Positions 22,650 to 34,472 of a stretch of DNA of 64,000 nucleotides are shown piece after piece. Under the pieces are notes generated by a model. It was given only the letters and a program-made list of their open reading frames with translations. It was not told the DNA's origin and did not search any database. Source of the DNA: Rhizophagus clarus. Its lineage: Eukaryota > Glomeromycota > Glomeromycetes > Glomerales > Glomeraceae. Where the stretch lies: positions 62,001-126,000 of the forward strand of contig BLAL01000225.1 of the NCBI GenBank assembly GCA_015698045.1. The letters are read 5' to 3'. How positions within the stretch are numbered: position 1 is the stretch's first letter; each line of letters begins with the position of its first letter. A program made the translations under genes and the position numbers.

Positions 22650-24942
22650 TTATTCTTCTTCATCTACATCATCTACATCGATGAATTCATTCAATAAATC
22701 CTCTACATTATAATCAAAATTTCCTCCCCCATCGCTTTCTTGTTCGCTTTCTTGCTCATCATCATTGCCATCATCTGTATTAATTTTTTTCGTATTCTTC
22801 TTCAGATTCATCTAAAATGTCGTCCGGGATCTCTCCAATTTCTTCAATTATTAATTTGTGTGACAAATCAACAAATTTATCGATCCATACATGTTCTATT
22901 AGGACAACACAATTATCTGAAGGAACTGTAATTTGATTAGGTAAACTTTCATTTGATAAAACATCACATTCATCATCATCATCATTAGTTTCTGCCAGAG
23001 CCTCTGCAATTCGAATGTTCATTTCAGTTTCGCTAATACGAGTATCATTTTTTTCTATACCATAAAAACCAAGCTCTTTCTTAGCATTGGACTTCCAATG
23101 CATGATCATTTTAGCCATGGATTCTAGTCGACTTATATTCAAATTTAAACACCGATCATTAAATAGCCAGCCAAGTGTTGAGAATCCTCATTCGCAACTT
23201 GCGGAATTTGGACAAATCGCTAATAGATGGCGAGCGACTCTTGGGAGGCTGTTCGGTCGAGGGTCAGTATCGATCAAATTCTACCAATTTAGAGGATCGT
23301 CTAGAGAACAAGATTCATCAAGATCAAAGGGTGGTTTATTATCACGGTAGTCCTTAATTTGCTCGCATAGAGCCCTGGATTCTTTAAGATCAAATCCTAA
23401 CCTTTTACCAATTGTAGTAGCGCACCTCACGATCCTTGAATAAGCTTTGGCTGTGAGAGGCTTACTCCTAAATCGGGGATCTAGGAAAAAGCAGGTTATA
23501 TATTTGTCATCATCGAACTCTTTGAATCTTTCGTTCATCACGTTGAAACAATGGTTACGGAAGTTTTGATTAAATGATTTGGGTAATTGTTTCAAAACTG
23601 CTGATAGTCTTATCAAACTTAAAAAACAATCTCCAAGCGTCGCTGATCTTGATTCTAAAGCCAAGACGGCTTTTCTCAATGGATTTAAAATGAATGAAAG
23701 AATTCGTAAATTGGAAAAAAAATTCCGTGTTTGGATAACACGTTTGACCTTATCGTTCAACAAATTACTTTCATTAGTAATAATTTGTTCTAGTACTGGT
23801 TCCAACCTAATTACCGAATCTACTGATTCGCTAGCCGTTGTCCATCGCGTCTTACAATATAACTTAATGCCTCCTCCATGAATACTATTCTCTTTGATGA
23901 GTTGTGTGAGTTTGGCTCCAGCTTGATGGGAATTTTTAAAAAATGAAGCTAATGTATTAACTTTTCGTAATAAACGATCTCCAAAACTTTCTTTAAGTAT
24001 ATCACACGCGATAAGATTGACCACATGTGCTATACATCGTACGTTTTCGATGTTAGGGTATTTCTCTTCAATAATTTTGCGTGCATTCCGAACGTTTGAG
24101 GCATTATCGGACACAATAGCTGATATTTTATTCGGGCCGATCCTTTCAATTATTTCTCCAATCACTTCGGCTACGTAATTACCTGTATGCGAATGTTCTG
24201 ACAAATCTTGAAGTTTATACAAATACTCTTCTCTCGACGGAGTCATAATAACAAAATTCCATATAGAACGATGAGTGGGGGACGTCCAACCATCGAACGC
24301 TAAATTATATTAATATTAATATTATTACTTAAAAACACATTAAGAATATTGTTTTAAAAAAGTATAAAAAAAGTATTAAAAACCTAAAGTCAAATTAGCT
24401 CCATTTTCAATGACGGATGTGACAGTTGAGTTCACCATTGATAATTCCCGCTCAAGTAACTGATCTGACAAAAATTCTCTGGTTGGCAGCTCATACGAAG
24501 AATTAAGCTCCTTTACAAAGTTAATAAAAAAAGGGTGCTCGACTATCCGGAATGAAATACCACATGCAACGAAAAATTTAGCCAAGGCACGATTAATCCT
24601 AGTTACTCTACCATCAGGAATTTTTGTGGAATCATGGTAGTCTGTAATATTTAACTGATTACTCCCAACAATTTTTCTTTTTTTATTAACTTTATCTTCA
24701 CGCTCTAATATTTTATTCAAATATTTTCTAACAATGGGTCCTGGAGCTTCCGAGCAGTGGTTTGCAAAGTGCTCTTCAAGTTTTGATATATCACCTCGTG
24801 ACCATGAAAAATTACAATATTTACAAGTGGCATGATATTTTCCTGAACCAACGGGATTTCCTCTAATAGCATCTTCCCAGGTAGAGCTGGGAGGCCTACC
24901 ACCTTTATTTTTATTTTTTTCTAAGTCTAAAGTGCTGGTCAT
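22650..24942 (-). pseudogene. hAT transposase (BED finger, DDE core, dimerisation domain), three lesions
   Basis: ATG at 24942 (MTSTLDLEKNKNKG) is preferred over one at 25032 because homologous hAT genes start near the BED finger. Exon 1 ends at 24384 after GANLTL; exon 2 starts at 24299 (AFDGWTSPTHRSIWNF) after a short intron. The BED zinc finger is C..C..H..H (CKYCNFSWSRGD then HFANHC). The core has IVSDNASNVRNA with a catalytic Asp, and RCIAHVVNLIA. The dimerisation domain reads NSASCE*GFSTLGWLFND. Lesions: TAG after DDPLNW, TGA for the Arg in CERGFST, and an extra A in EEYEKK near 22787. The acidic tail ends DVDEEE at 22650. Domain order and length match intact hAT2 at 61480-63991. Confidence 0.85.
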
Positions 24943-25254
24943 ATTGAAATGTGTATAAAGTTTTTTTATTTTGTACGTGTTTAAGTAAAAAAAGTAATGC
25001 AAGGCAAACACGAAGTAATTTAAAAAATCCATAACAGATAATCATATGATTTGGTTCAAATTTCAAGGTATAGCCGTAACAGTTAGTGATTATAACAGTA
25101 AAATGATAAATAAAAAAAGGAGTTAAAGGAGTTAAAGGACGAAAAGTAACTGATTATCTTTGATATTAATGATGTCAGATCATTTCCTGAATGACCGTCA
25201 GATATGATTGGTTGTGTGTCATGTGGTGGCTGAATTTTATTTTGTTACACTAAT

Positions 25255-25455
25255 TACATTATTAGAAAAATGAAACTATGCCGAAACTATATTAAAGTAT
25301 TAATATATATTATGCCGAAACTATGCCAAAATGCCGAAACTGTTTCGGCATTTCGGCAGTTTCGGCAGTTTCGGCATTTTTGGCTGCTTGCCGAAACCTA
25401 GTTTCGCCAGTTTCGGCAGTTTCGGCATGCCAAAACTCACTAGTTTCGGCAAGCA
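25255..25455. repeat. hAT1 subterminal repeats (right)
   Basis: Repeated ATGCCGAAACT and GTTTCGGCA words mirroring the left block at 20750-20935. The block lies just inside the terminal inverted repeat. Confidence 0.7.
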
Positions 25456-26972
25456 ACCTTAGCCTTAATAGAGAAATCCTGAAACTCTTTTTCTTTCAAA
25501 GGTGTAAGCCTCTTAATAATTTAGAAGCATGTGATAAGGTTTGAAATAAGTTATTAAAATTATCTGTCTGGCAAGAAAATAAAGATGAGGGTAAGACAGG
25601 GACGGCAGAAAGGGTAGATTTGTACAAATTGAATATATTATTTAATCGGGTCAAATAATCAGACTATTTACGATCATGGGAGGAAGAAAGGGTATGCGGG
25701 TATTTACGTAATAATTTGATAGAATGAAGAACTCGATTAAGAAAACGATAATGTTGTATCAAGGTTTTCAAATCTTTAGGGAGTTTAGGGGTATGGTCAT
25801 TACCAACAGTACGTGCGGATAGAACAGCATTAGCACCAGCAATAATATTAGCGTGCAAATATTCACACATCTGATTAATATGCCAAGAGGCAAAAATAAT
25901 GGGAGATATACTACATAATGTGTCAATGTGAGCAGAAAAGTCATCCCATTGCGAGGGGGTAACTGAATTAAAAGAAAAAATACGACGAGAATGTCGTTTA
26001 AGCTGTCAAGCACGAGCTGGCTTGATAGAAGAAGATAAAAAGGAAAAATCATAATATGTAATAACAGGATTATGATCAGAAAAATTAACATCACGGGCGT
26101 CAAAAATGACAGAGGTGAGCAAAAAATGTTTGAGGAGGGGACAAGACCAAACATAATCAATACGGGAAATAATATCCGCACGATGAAAGGTACCCAAAGA
26201 GGCAGAAGAAAAGTTAACAGGAGTAAGTCAACATATCCATTCGATAAAAGAAAACTAAAAAGACGATGGATACGTTTGGAAGCGATTTGAGGTTGATTGA
26301 AAAATAAAGGGTAGAATTGATCAAGGTGCAAATTAAAATCGCCACAAACGGCGTGATGAAAACCTAGTTGTTTGGCATCTGATAAAGCGCTAATAAGGAG
26401 ATCGATAGTCTCGTCGCGCAAGGATTGATCAGAGGTAAGAGGGATATAAACAACAAAAATACGCAGCTTAACGTGACCTTTAAAATATAAGTCAACAGAA
26501 AGCAGTCGTGATGAAAGAGAGGAATAAGTATGAACATGGGAGGCCAAAGAATTTTCAATAAAGAGGGAAACACCTCCAGAAGAACGAATATGTTGGGAGG
26601 TGTCCAAGATAGAAGAAAAAACAGTATAATTAAAAAGTCGTTTAGACAAAAATTGCATTTGTTTGGGATGTAGATGGGTGTTAACGACACCACCAAAAGA
26701 GATATGTTTAAGTAAAAAGAAGTCATTTAATAATTCAATTTTGTTGTGAGAAAACATCTTAAGACCGTTAATGTTAAAAGAGGAAATATTAAAGGAATTG
26801 TGAGAGGAAGGTGTAGGAAAAGTAGAAGAAAATAAGGAATCCTGTAAAGAGAGGTTATCTATATCTAAAGGGTTGGGAGGATTGCGAACAAAGGAATCAT
26901 AATTAAAATTATTGTCCGTCATTAAAACACTATGATAAAATCAGATGGGGAAATGTATAGGAAGAAGGGAAA

Positions 26973-27869
26973 TTAGTTAGAACCAGCTGTACTAGCTGAG
27001 TTCGAGGAGGAAGAAGAAGAAGTAATGGATCTGATAAAATCACTAATAGACTTAGCCAGCATGTCCAACTTGTTCTCGATAGCCGAATGCTTCGCATTTA
27101 TGGCTTGAATTTCATCGCGGGTTTGTGTGGAGGAAGAATCCGCTTGAGAGGTAGAAGAAGGGGATGAGATTTCAGGAAGGTTAATAGGAGCGGAGAGGGG
27201 AGCTCTAACTAGGCGTGATGGAGTAAAACCAGGAGATAGTGGGTTGAGAGGTGTTTGTACAGGCATAGCAGTTGGTCGAGAGGATACCAGCGCGACAGTG
27301 GGATTAGGTAAAGCCAGTGCATCAACGAGCATATCTGAAGACTGATTGGTGGCTAGGATGTCAGGCGGGGGTAGCAGCCTGAGGTGCTGTTCAATACGAG
27401 TCATACATCTATCGTTGAGCTCTAAGGCAGTGATACAATCACAGACTTCAGCCATGTCATGTTGGAGAAATTTCAACAAAGATAAAATATTAGCAGCCTC
27501 GTGAGGGGACATAGTAATAGCTTGATTGGGTGATGAAAGGGGAGGGGAAGTACGCAAGACCGTAGAAAAGAAAACCGAACGGCCACATTTATCATTGGAT
27601 TTAGAGCGATCCCAGTGAGGAGGGTTAAGAAATCGGGTATTAGCCAAAGGTTTTTGTGGCTGGTTGTTTGAGAGTTGCCGGGACCTTTTGAACGCGAGCG
27701 AGAATGAGAACCTGAGCGTGAACGCTCTTTAGGCCTGGCAGGCTGATTGATATGGAAACATTCTTTAAGTGCAGCCACCGGGTTCCTTCCTCTAGTACGA
27801 CCCCTTTCTTGACGGCTTGGGCACTGATTGGGAGCACAGCCTAGTTTATCACATCTGTGGCAAAGTTTA
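26973..27869 (-). pseudogene. LINE A ORF1 C-terminal part, truncated
   Basis: Begins abruptly at the zinc knuckle (LCHRCDKLGCAPNQC, a CX2CX7-9C type) at the 5' truncation point. After an Arg/Ser-rich stretch and a frameshift near 27645, it continues into a Ser/Pro-rich and coiled-coil-like tail (RDEIQAINAKHSAIENKLDM) ending TAGSN at 26973. The RRM and N-terminal part seen in LINEs B and C are missing. ORF1 proteins bind LINE RNA. Confidence 0.75.
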
Positions 27870-27883
27870 GAATTTAAATTCAA
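27870..27883. repeat. LINE target shared between LINE A and LINE B
   Basis: One GAATTTAAATTCAA copy separates the truncated 5' end of LINE A from the 3' end of LINE B, as expected when one LINE inserts into the duplicated target of another. Confidence 0.85.
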
Positions 27884-30800
27884 GGGCAAACGCGGCATAG
27901 TAGCCTTTATCTTTATTAATTATTATTAAACTGATACAATTTACAATTTATAAAAAGAAACAAAATGAAATAAAACTAACTAAAAACAAAGCTGAATAGT
28001 CTCCTAAGTAAAAATATAGTAATAAACCTATCCTGAAAAGAATAAATCGCATTACACTAAATTTCTCTAGATTTTCCCCCTTGATATATTCCAACCAAAG
28101 TAGAAGCAACTATGCTAACATAATAACGGATAACACGCCCACTATAAAAATCGACATCCTATCCTGCAAAAGCTGTTATTAAGTAGCACCGTTAGATGAC
28201 CCATAAAACCCGACAAATGTTTAAACCATGGCAAATCTTGAGTCATCGAGTTCTTAATCCAATCAATTTCAGAGTCACGTGGAGTCACGAGATAGGTCAG
28301 AGGAGGTAGCGAAGAGAAAGGCACATACGAAGTGGCAGGCAAATTAGAAGGCCGAGGAGTGGTTTTCAATTTAAGAGTGATGTTCATCGCGTCTTCCCAT
28401 TTACTTTTATCATAAGTACGCGGATTCCAGATGCGTTTTCTAAGCTTCTGGATGAAGTTGTTGTGAATCGCAGCTATGACCTTTATGGTAGATTGTCTAG
28501 GGATAGATAAATCAACAAATAAGTCAATGAACATTATGGGTAAACAACCCCGGATGAGCGCGTAAGAGGACCAATTAGAAGAAGAAATAGTCCAACACGA
28601 AAGGGAAGAGAGTTTCCTGAGCATGGGTGTAGGGTACACATCAGCTAAGTCCCCAGCTTCTCGAAGCTTGGAAAACAAATGATTTTGATAAGATTGCAAA
28701 ATTTGATGCATGACAGATCGACGTTTGGAGCAGAGGATCAAATGCATCAAGTCCTCCATGCGATCGCGGCATGAGCGGCAGGTAAGAAGATCGATATACT
28801 GATCAGATCGGGTGATTTTCAGCTTCTCCAAAAGTGGCAAATCATCGAGAAAGAGTTTAAACTTGAAGGTATAATGCCGGGCTGCATGAGAAGCCTGGAA
28901 AGAAGCGTCATGCGCTGGGGAAAAATTAAGAGTGAACCAAGTGAGTTCCCAGTCTATAACATAATCGTCCATATCAAATAGACAATAGACAAATTGGAAA
29001 CGTTTGAGAGACAAAAGGTCCTTCAAAAGAGAGGCCTGAAAGTAGAGCTTGAAAAGTCGCCTAGGGTTGGATTCACAAACGACATTATCATACACCAGGC
29101 GAACATTATGAGAAGAAGTATATGCTGCCGCAGGTATAAGAGGAGCCATGTTGGAGTGATGTGCAGAATTAGCAAGAGAGTCAGCAAATTCGTTCCAATA
29201 ATTGCCATCATGGCCTTTAACCTTGACACGGAAGACCGTGAGACGTTTAGAGCGGATGGAAGATTCAATAGAGGCCCACAGCTCAAAATTGGTAGTTTTG
29301 TAATACAGACGACTATTAGTATAGGAAAAGGAAGCACATAAGTTCAAACCATCAATAGCGGCTTGAGATCCGTGTAGATAGTGACATCAGAATCATCCGG
29401 AGAGACGCTTAAAGCAGCATAAATCGCAGCAGCTTCAGCCCGAGTGGAAGAAGGCCAGTTTTGAATAGTGCCATGTGCATATGTAGCAATAGAATTGTGA
29501 TACCCAGCATCAGGTATCAACTGGACCCAAGACCAACCCATTGAGACTTCAGGTGTTCCTAGGTTAACAAGGGAGCCATCAGTATAATAACGGTAGTGAG
29601 ACCTAGAAGGAAGAGGAACTGGCGGTAAAGACGTGGACGAAACGCCTAAAGGAGAATCCTCAGGCAAATCACACGCAGATACAGAAGTGGAAGAAGAGAA
29701 GTCTGGCAGGACCTCGAGACGTTTATAATAAGGAATAACCATAATACTGAGGTCTGCCCATGAGTAGGGAGAAACTACTTCCGTGGTAGACTGGCGAATA
29801 CGTTCGCAATTGGTGGGAAGAATCAGAGATTTTAACAAAGAAGCCTTGAAAGTACAACTGGGCGAAACGGTGGTATATTTGTTAGCTGAAGGAAATGGAA
29901 CGTGCGCATCACAGCCTGGACAAGGACGAAGGCGGATCACATCACCAGGAGAGGAGTGACAATCTGATATCCAGTGAACGATCATACAGGTGTCTTTCTT
30001 GGGTTGCACACTAAGTTGTTTGCCAAAAAGAGGAAAATCACTTCCGTCGAGAGTAACGAGCCAATGCCGATTTTTTTGTGTGGTAGTAATACCAGGGATT
30101 AGAGTGACAGAAGAAGTAGCAGTAGGAGGACATACATAGCAAACCAATAATTGATCGTGAGAGTCAGGAAGAGTTGTATGGGCCTTAATGTCCAGATACC
30201 ATTTATGGGGAAGAGAACGGCCACATTTATCCGCAAGTTGAGCAATATAGGCGGACTGATAAGCAGGCCAAGAAACGAGATGAGAGTCAGACGGCGCTGT
30301 TAACTGTGACAAATAATAAAGGTGACGTTTCCGGAGGACTTTGAGGCAAGCCTTAAAGACAAGCGGGCTCATACACGTATATAAAGGAGTATGGCCAGGG
30401 AGTGTAAGGTCTGGAAATGTAGAGGAAAAGCGAGCATGTTGCAGACGAAAGGGGTAGAAGACATAGAAGCAATAGTGCAAGCGATATAATCACACTTAAA
30501 AGCAGTCATAGTGGACCATAAAGACCAATCATCCACCAATAAAGGAGAAAGGGGAATTAAAAAATGAAACTGTATCATCATCAACCTATGAATAAACAAA
30601 CGTTGAATAATAAGAGTGGAAGAATTAGCCATCAAAAATAAATTATTAACATGACATTGAACCAAATGAGAAAATAAATTAATCAATCCCAAAGCCTGGG
30701 AAAGATAAAGTATAGAGTTAGGAAGAGAACGAGAAAAATTAGCTTTGTGTTTAACAAGCGAACGTATAGATCGTGTAGCAGCATAACAATCAGACACAGA

Positions 30801-32781
30801 GAGGTGGGTGACTTGCATACAGTACTCTAATTTAGGGATGAGCACTGAGTTGTAAAGATAGACAACTTGTTTGGCAGATAGTCGAGCCGGTCGAAGAGTG
30901 GCGGCGAAGGAATTACATTCACCAGCGATCTGTTTTTTAACAAAGTCACGAGAGCCGTTGATGTTAAACCATACCCCTAAGAAACGAAATGAAGAAGTAA
31001 TAGAAAGAGGAGTAACAGAAATAGAAGAAATATCGTTCAAAGACGATAAGGAGAGGTGAAAATCCACAGGTAAAATAATAGATGTGGTGGTTAAAGGTAA
31101 TGAGTTTGAAATCAAGACATATTTCTAATGATTGGCAGAAGTATTATTCAGCGCATAAAATTCCTCTGTAATTGATAGCATGTGCTCCATTCCAGCCTTA
31201 GAAGAAGAAATAAGAGTAGAGTTATCCATAAAGACTAGATTGTTAATACAAATATCGGAAAGGAAGCCTGTCATATTTGAAGAGAGTGTTAGAGATCGCA
31301 AAATATAAGGGTCCTGCATCTCAGTTTGCAAGATAATCAGAAGGGGATCAATGTAGATAACCCACAGAAGAGGGGAGATCACTTCGCCTTGATCTATACC
31401 AATGTGAACCTGATAGGAAGGAGTCTCGCCATATGCAGTAAAAACCTGATTTGAACGATTCATAAAGAGAGACAAGATGAGCATGATAGCAGACGCAGGT
31501 AGGCGTATACGTTCCAAAGCGAATTTCAGCATAGTAAGATTAACAGAATCAAAAGCTTTGGAGATGTCTTGTGAGAGAATCCAGAGAGGAGAATTATTAT
31601 GATTGGCATCATGGATAATAGATTCAAGAGTAATAATGGGGTCTCGACAGGTTCCTCCAGGTAGGCCAGCGAAATTACCACCTTTAAGAACTTCGTGAAC
31701 GGCCAAAATGGCAGATAAGCGGTTGTAAAAAAGTTTGACAAAAGATTTCTGAATAACTTCCAGAAGCGTGATTGGACGGGTGTTCTTTAATTGACACCGC
31801 CATTCATGCGGCTTGGGGATAGGAAAACCATAGCCTGACGCCATAGATCAGGAATGTCAGCGGAAGCAAAACATTTGCGAATCAAAATCAAAATTAGAGA
31901 GTTGGTGGTGGGTCCTAGATGTTTGAGCATTTCGTAAGTAATTATAGAAGGACCAGGAGCTTTGCCAGTGGGCATAGAAGAAACCGTAGAGAGCCATTCC
32001 GCTAAGGAAGGGGGAGACAGAAGGGAACTATAAATATCGGGAGAAAGAGCAGTCATGGACGAGTATGCAGAACACCATCTATCGGGTAATGCTGAAATAT
32101 GCGAAGGAGGGGTAGACTTGATGGGAACAGTATGTTGGAAGTGATTAATCGCAGCATCGGAAACATCCTTAGGGTTCGTTAACAACTGAGGAGTAGTAGG
32201 ATGATCAATAAAGACGCGATCCAATACGATTCGACGATGTGAGCGGAAAAGCGCTGAATTAATAAAGGAAGAGATGTCAGTATCGAAATTCTGATCACGA
32301 AATTCCAGATGAGCCTTGATAGAGGAATCCTGAAACTCTTTTTCTTTCAAAAGATGTAAGCCTCGTAATGATTTGGAAGCATGTGACAAGGTTAGAAACA
32401 AACTGTTAAAGTTATCTATCCGGCAAGAGAACAAAGATGTGGGTAAGATAGGGACGGCAGGAAAGGTAGATTTGTACAAATTAAATATAGTATTCAAGCG
32501 GGTCAAGTGACCAGACCATTTCCGTTCGTGGGAAGAAGAAAAGGTATGGGGGTATTTACGTAATAATTTAATAGAGTGAATAACTCGATTAAGAAAGCGA
32601 TAATGTTGAATCAGAGTTTTCAAATCTTTAGGGAGTTTAGGGGTGTGGTCATTACCAACAGTACGTGCGGGTAGAATAGCATTGGCACCAGCAACAATGT
32701 TGGCATGTAAATATTCACACATTCGGTTGATATGCCAGGAGGCAAAAATAGTGGGAAATGTGTTGCATAAGTTGTCAATAT

Positions 32782-34472
32782 CCCTTAAACGGTAATGCAG
32801 GCAAATTTGCCTGCAATTTAAAAAAAAAGTAACATCAGCTATATAAAACTTTTTTAATAAAAGCCAGAATTTTATAAAATTTTACCACATTATTGATCAA
32901 CATATGGCCATTAAATATATAGTTAAAAATCTGGCTGTTCGGCAAAAATTAAACCGGAAATTAATTTGTAAAAATGCTGATCAAAACCTCGGAATTTCAG
33001 AGTTTTCGGAGTTTTGCATTTTTTTTTATTCCTAACGTTATATTTACTTATTTTTTTTATTTTTACCATGGATACTATTGAATATGATGAGCAAGATTTG
33101 TTTGTTGTTGATTTTGCAAGAAATATTCACAATATTACTGATGAATTTCTTCAAAATTATCAAAATTTTCGATATTGTCATCATTTTCATGAAGAGAATA
33201 TCCAAGGCAGAGGTAGTAATAGAGGTAGAGGAAGAGGAAGAGGTAGAGGTAGAGGTAGAGGTGGAGGTAGAAATAATAATAGTGAAAGAGATAATAATAA
33301 TGGTGAACAAATTGCACAACTTCCACCTCCACCTTTTTTTAATGCTTTTCAACATGTTAGACCTTTACATGAATTTAAAATAAATTTATCTAGAGATTTC
33401 CTCCTTTCACCATCATCTTATTCTATATTTTCTCTTTTTTTTTCTCTTGAACAAATAGAAATAATTGTTAAAAATACAAATAAATATGCATATGTAAAGA
33501 ATGCAGGAGAAGGGCGTGATTGGAAAGAATTAACAACGAAAGAATTTAAAATTTGGTTAGCAATATTAATATATGCTGGTGTTTTTAAATTACCTAGTAT
33601 CCGAGATTATTGGAATAAGGATAGTAAATTTCCTGAGCATAAAATTACTACTTTTATGTCTTTAATTTGTTTTGAACAGGTATTTTAATTTTATTATTTA
33701 ATTTAATATTTTTATTAAATTAATTAAATTTTATTAAAACTGTTTATTGATATATTTAGATTAAACGTTTCATGCATATTTCAGATTGTACTATTCCGCC
33801 TGAGTTTTGGAGAAACAAGAAGTAGTTGTGTATGGTGTAAATATTTAGTAAAAAAAAATCAAGAAAAAGCAGCAAAAAATCCGCCTCAATCACAATTATA
33901 TTGCATAAAATGTGATTTAGTCTTATGTTGTAATAAGGAAAGAAGTAATTGTTTTAAAGATTTTCATACATATAGGGAAGATGATGACTAAAAATAAAGG
34001 TTTGTTTTTATTTTTTCTATTTAAAATTAGTTAATTTTCATAACATTTACATTGCACTTTTTTTATGAATTTTACGAAAATTATTCTTTTTTTTAAGCTA
34101 TTATGTAATTTCAAAATCTTATTTTTAAATCTTAAAAACTCAAATAATAAAAATTATTTCTCATAAACTACTCTGCATTTTATTATTAAGGTTTGACAGG
34201 TTATAACCAAACCCCAATGAGTTCGCCAAAAATATATGCAAAATTTTTTAAAAAACGGCTATTAATGAAAAGTGCAAACTTTGATCGGTGATTAATTAAA
34301 CGTTCTAATATGTAAACTAGAAAATGATGATCATAATCACGTGATATAAAATTCAAACGATTTGGAAAAAAATTTTTATTAAGGTAGCATTAATATTTCT
34401 AAAAATAGATGAGAGCTAAAATTTGGGTAAAATTGCAGGCAAATTTGCCTGCGAGGTTCTACCGTCTAAGGG
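32782..34472 (+). mobile_element. piggyBac-type element, internally deleted, inserted in LINE B
   Basis: Ends are inverted CCCTTARACGGTA (32782 and 34472). Next to each is the 18-bp perfect palindrome GCAGGCAAATTTGCCTGC (32797-32814 and 34435-34452). Flanks are ATAT on the left and ATAG on the right; LINE A shows the uninterrupted sequence GTCAATGTGAGCAG, so a 4-bp duplication with later change is likely, though not the usual TTAA. It carries only the two ends of a piggyBac transposase. At 1.7 kb it is shorter than typical autonomous elements. Confidence 0.85.
33068..33991 (+). pseudogene. piggyBac transposase with its catalytic middle deleted
   Basis: ATG at 33068 (MDTIEYDEQDLFVVDFARN). Arg-Gly repeats follow (33203-33275), then the start of the DDE_Tnp_1_7 domain: HEFKINLSRDFLL, NTNKYAYVK, RDWKELTTKEFKIWLAILIY and ITTFMSLICFEQ. 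A GT-AG intron (about 33680-33759) leads to IKRFMHISDCTIPPEFWRN. Then the sequence jumps to the C-terminal zinc region (SSCVWCKYLVKK, YCIKCDLVLCCNKERSNCF), ending at 33991. The segment that should hold the catalytic Asp residues is absent and the join is out of frame. The element can move only if another copy supplies transposase. Confidence 0.82.

Larger units (their letters stand above)
20717..25461 (-). mobile_element. hAT transposon 1, 4.7 kb, inserted in LINE A
   Basis: The ends are perfect inverted copies of TAAGGTTGCTTGCCGAAAC (20717 and 25461). They are flanked by the 8-bp duplication GCCTTAAT (20709-20716 and 25462-25469), which is the size expected for hAT. The intact LINE B sequence at the same place (AGCCTTGATAGAG) confirms that the surrounding DNA is LINE. 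Inside are a BED/hAT transposase gene (minus) and a foreign block with a trihelix gene. It is younger than LINE A. Confidence 0.92.
16544..26922 (-). pseudogene. LINE A ORF2: endonuclease-RT-RNase H, broken, split by hAT
   Basis: ATG at 26922 (MTDNNFNYDSFV). The APE-type endonuclease has SSFNINGL, VCGDFNLHLDQF and, after a frameshift near 26210, SDHNPVITYYDF. The hAT occupies 20717-25461. RT continues at 20453-19062 with KAPGPSMITYEMLKHL, DISKAFDSVNL, GIDQGEVI and the catalytic LVFMDDFTL (FMDD box intact). RNase H at 18160-17654 has YYTDGS, RAEAAVIYAAL and YMDSQAAIDGL. The tail carries the zinc motif region SRHDRMEDLMHLILC-like (here reading SCHDRMEDLMHLILC) and stops at 16544. Several frameshifts and stops separate these pieces, so no full product is possible. 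Confidence 0.8.
16288..27869 (-). mobile_element. LINE A, 5'-truncated, with a hAT inserted in ORF2
   Basis: Minus-strand non-LTR element whose 3' end (GCCGCGTTTGCC on its own strand) joins the target at 16274-16287 without a poly(A) tail. It is cut at its 5' end inside ORF1 (27869), next to a second copy of the target (27870-27883). Removing the 4.75-kb hAT leaves about 6.8 kb, against about 8.1 kb for LINE C. The order EN, RT, RNase H and C-terminal zinc motif follows the I/Tad-like group. It is close in sequence to LINE B by eye. Confidence 0.85.

Noticed and set aside
25050-25075. tRNA-like GGTTCAAAT stretch
   Set aside because: No acceptor stem or D-arm could be built around it; no tRNA gene was found in the window.
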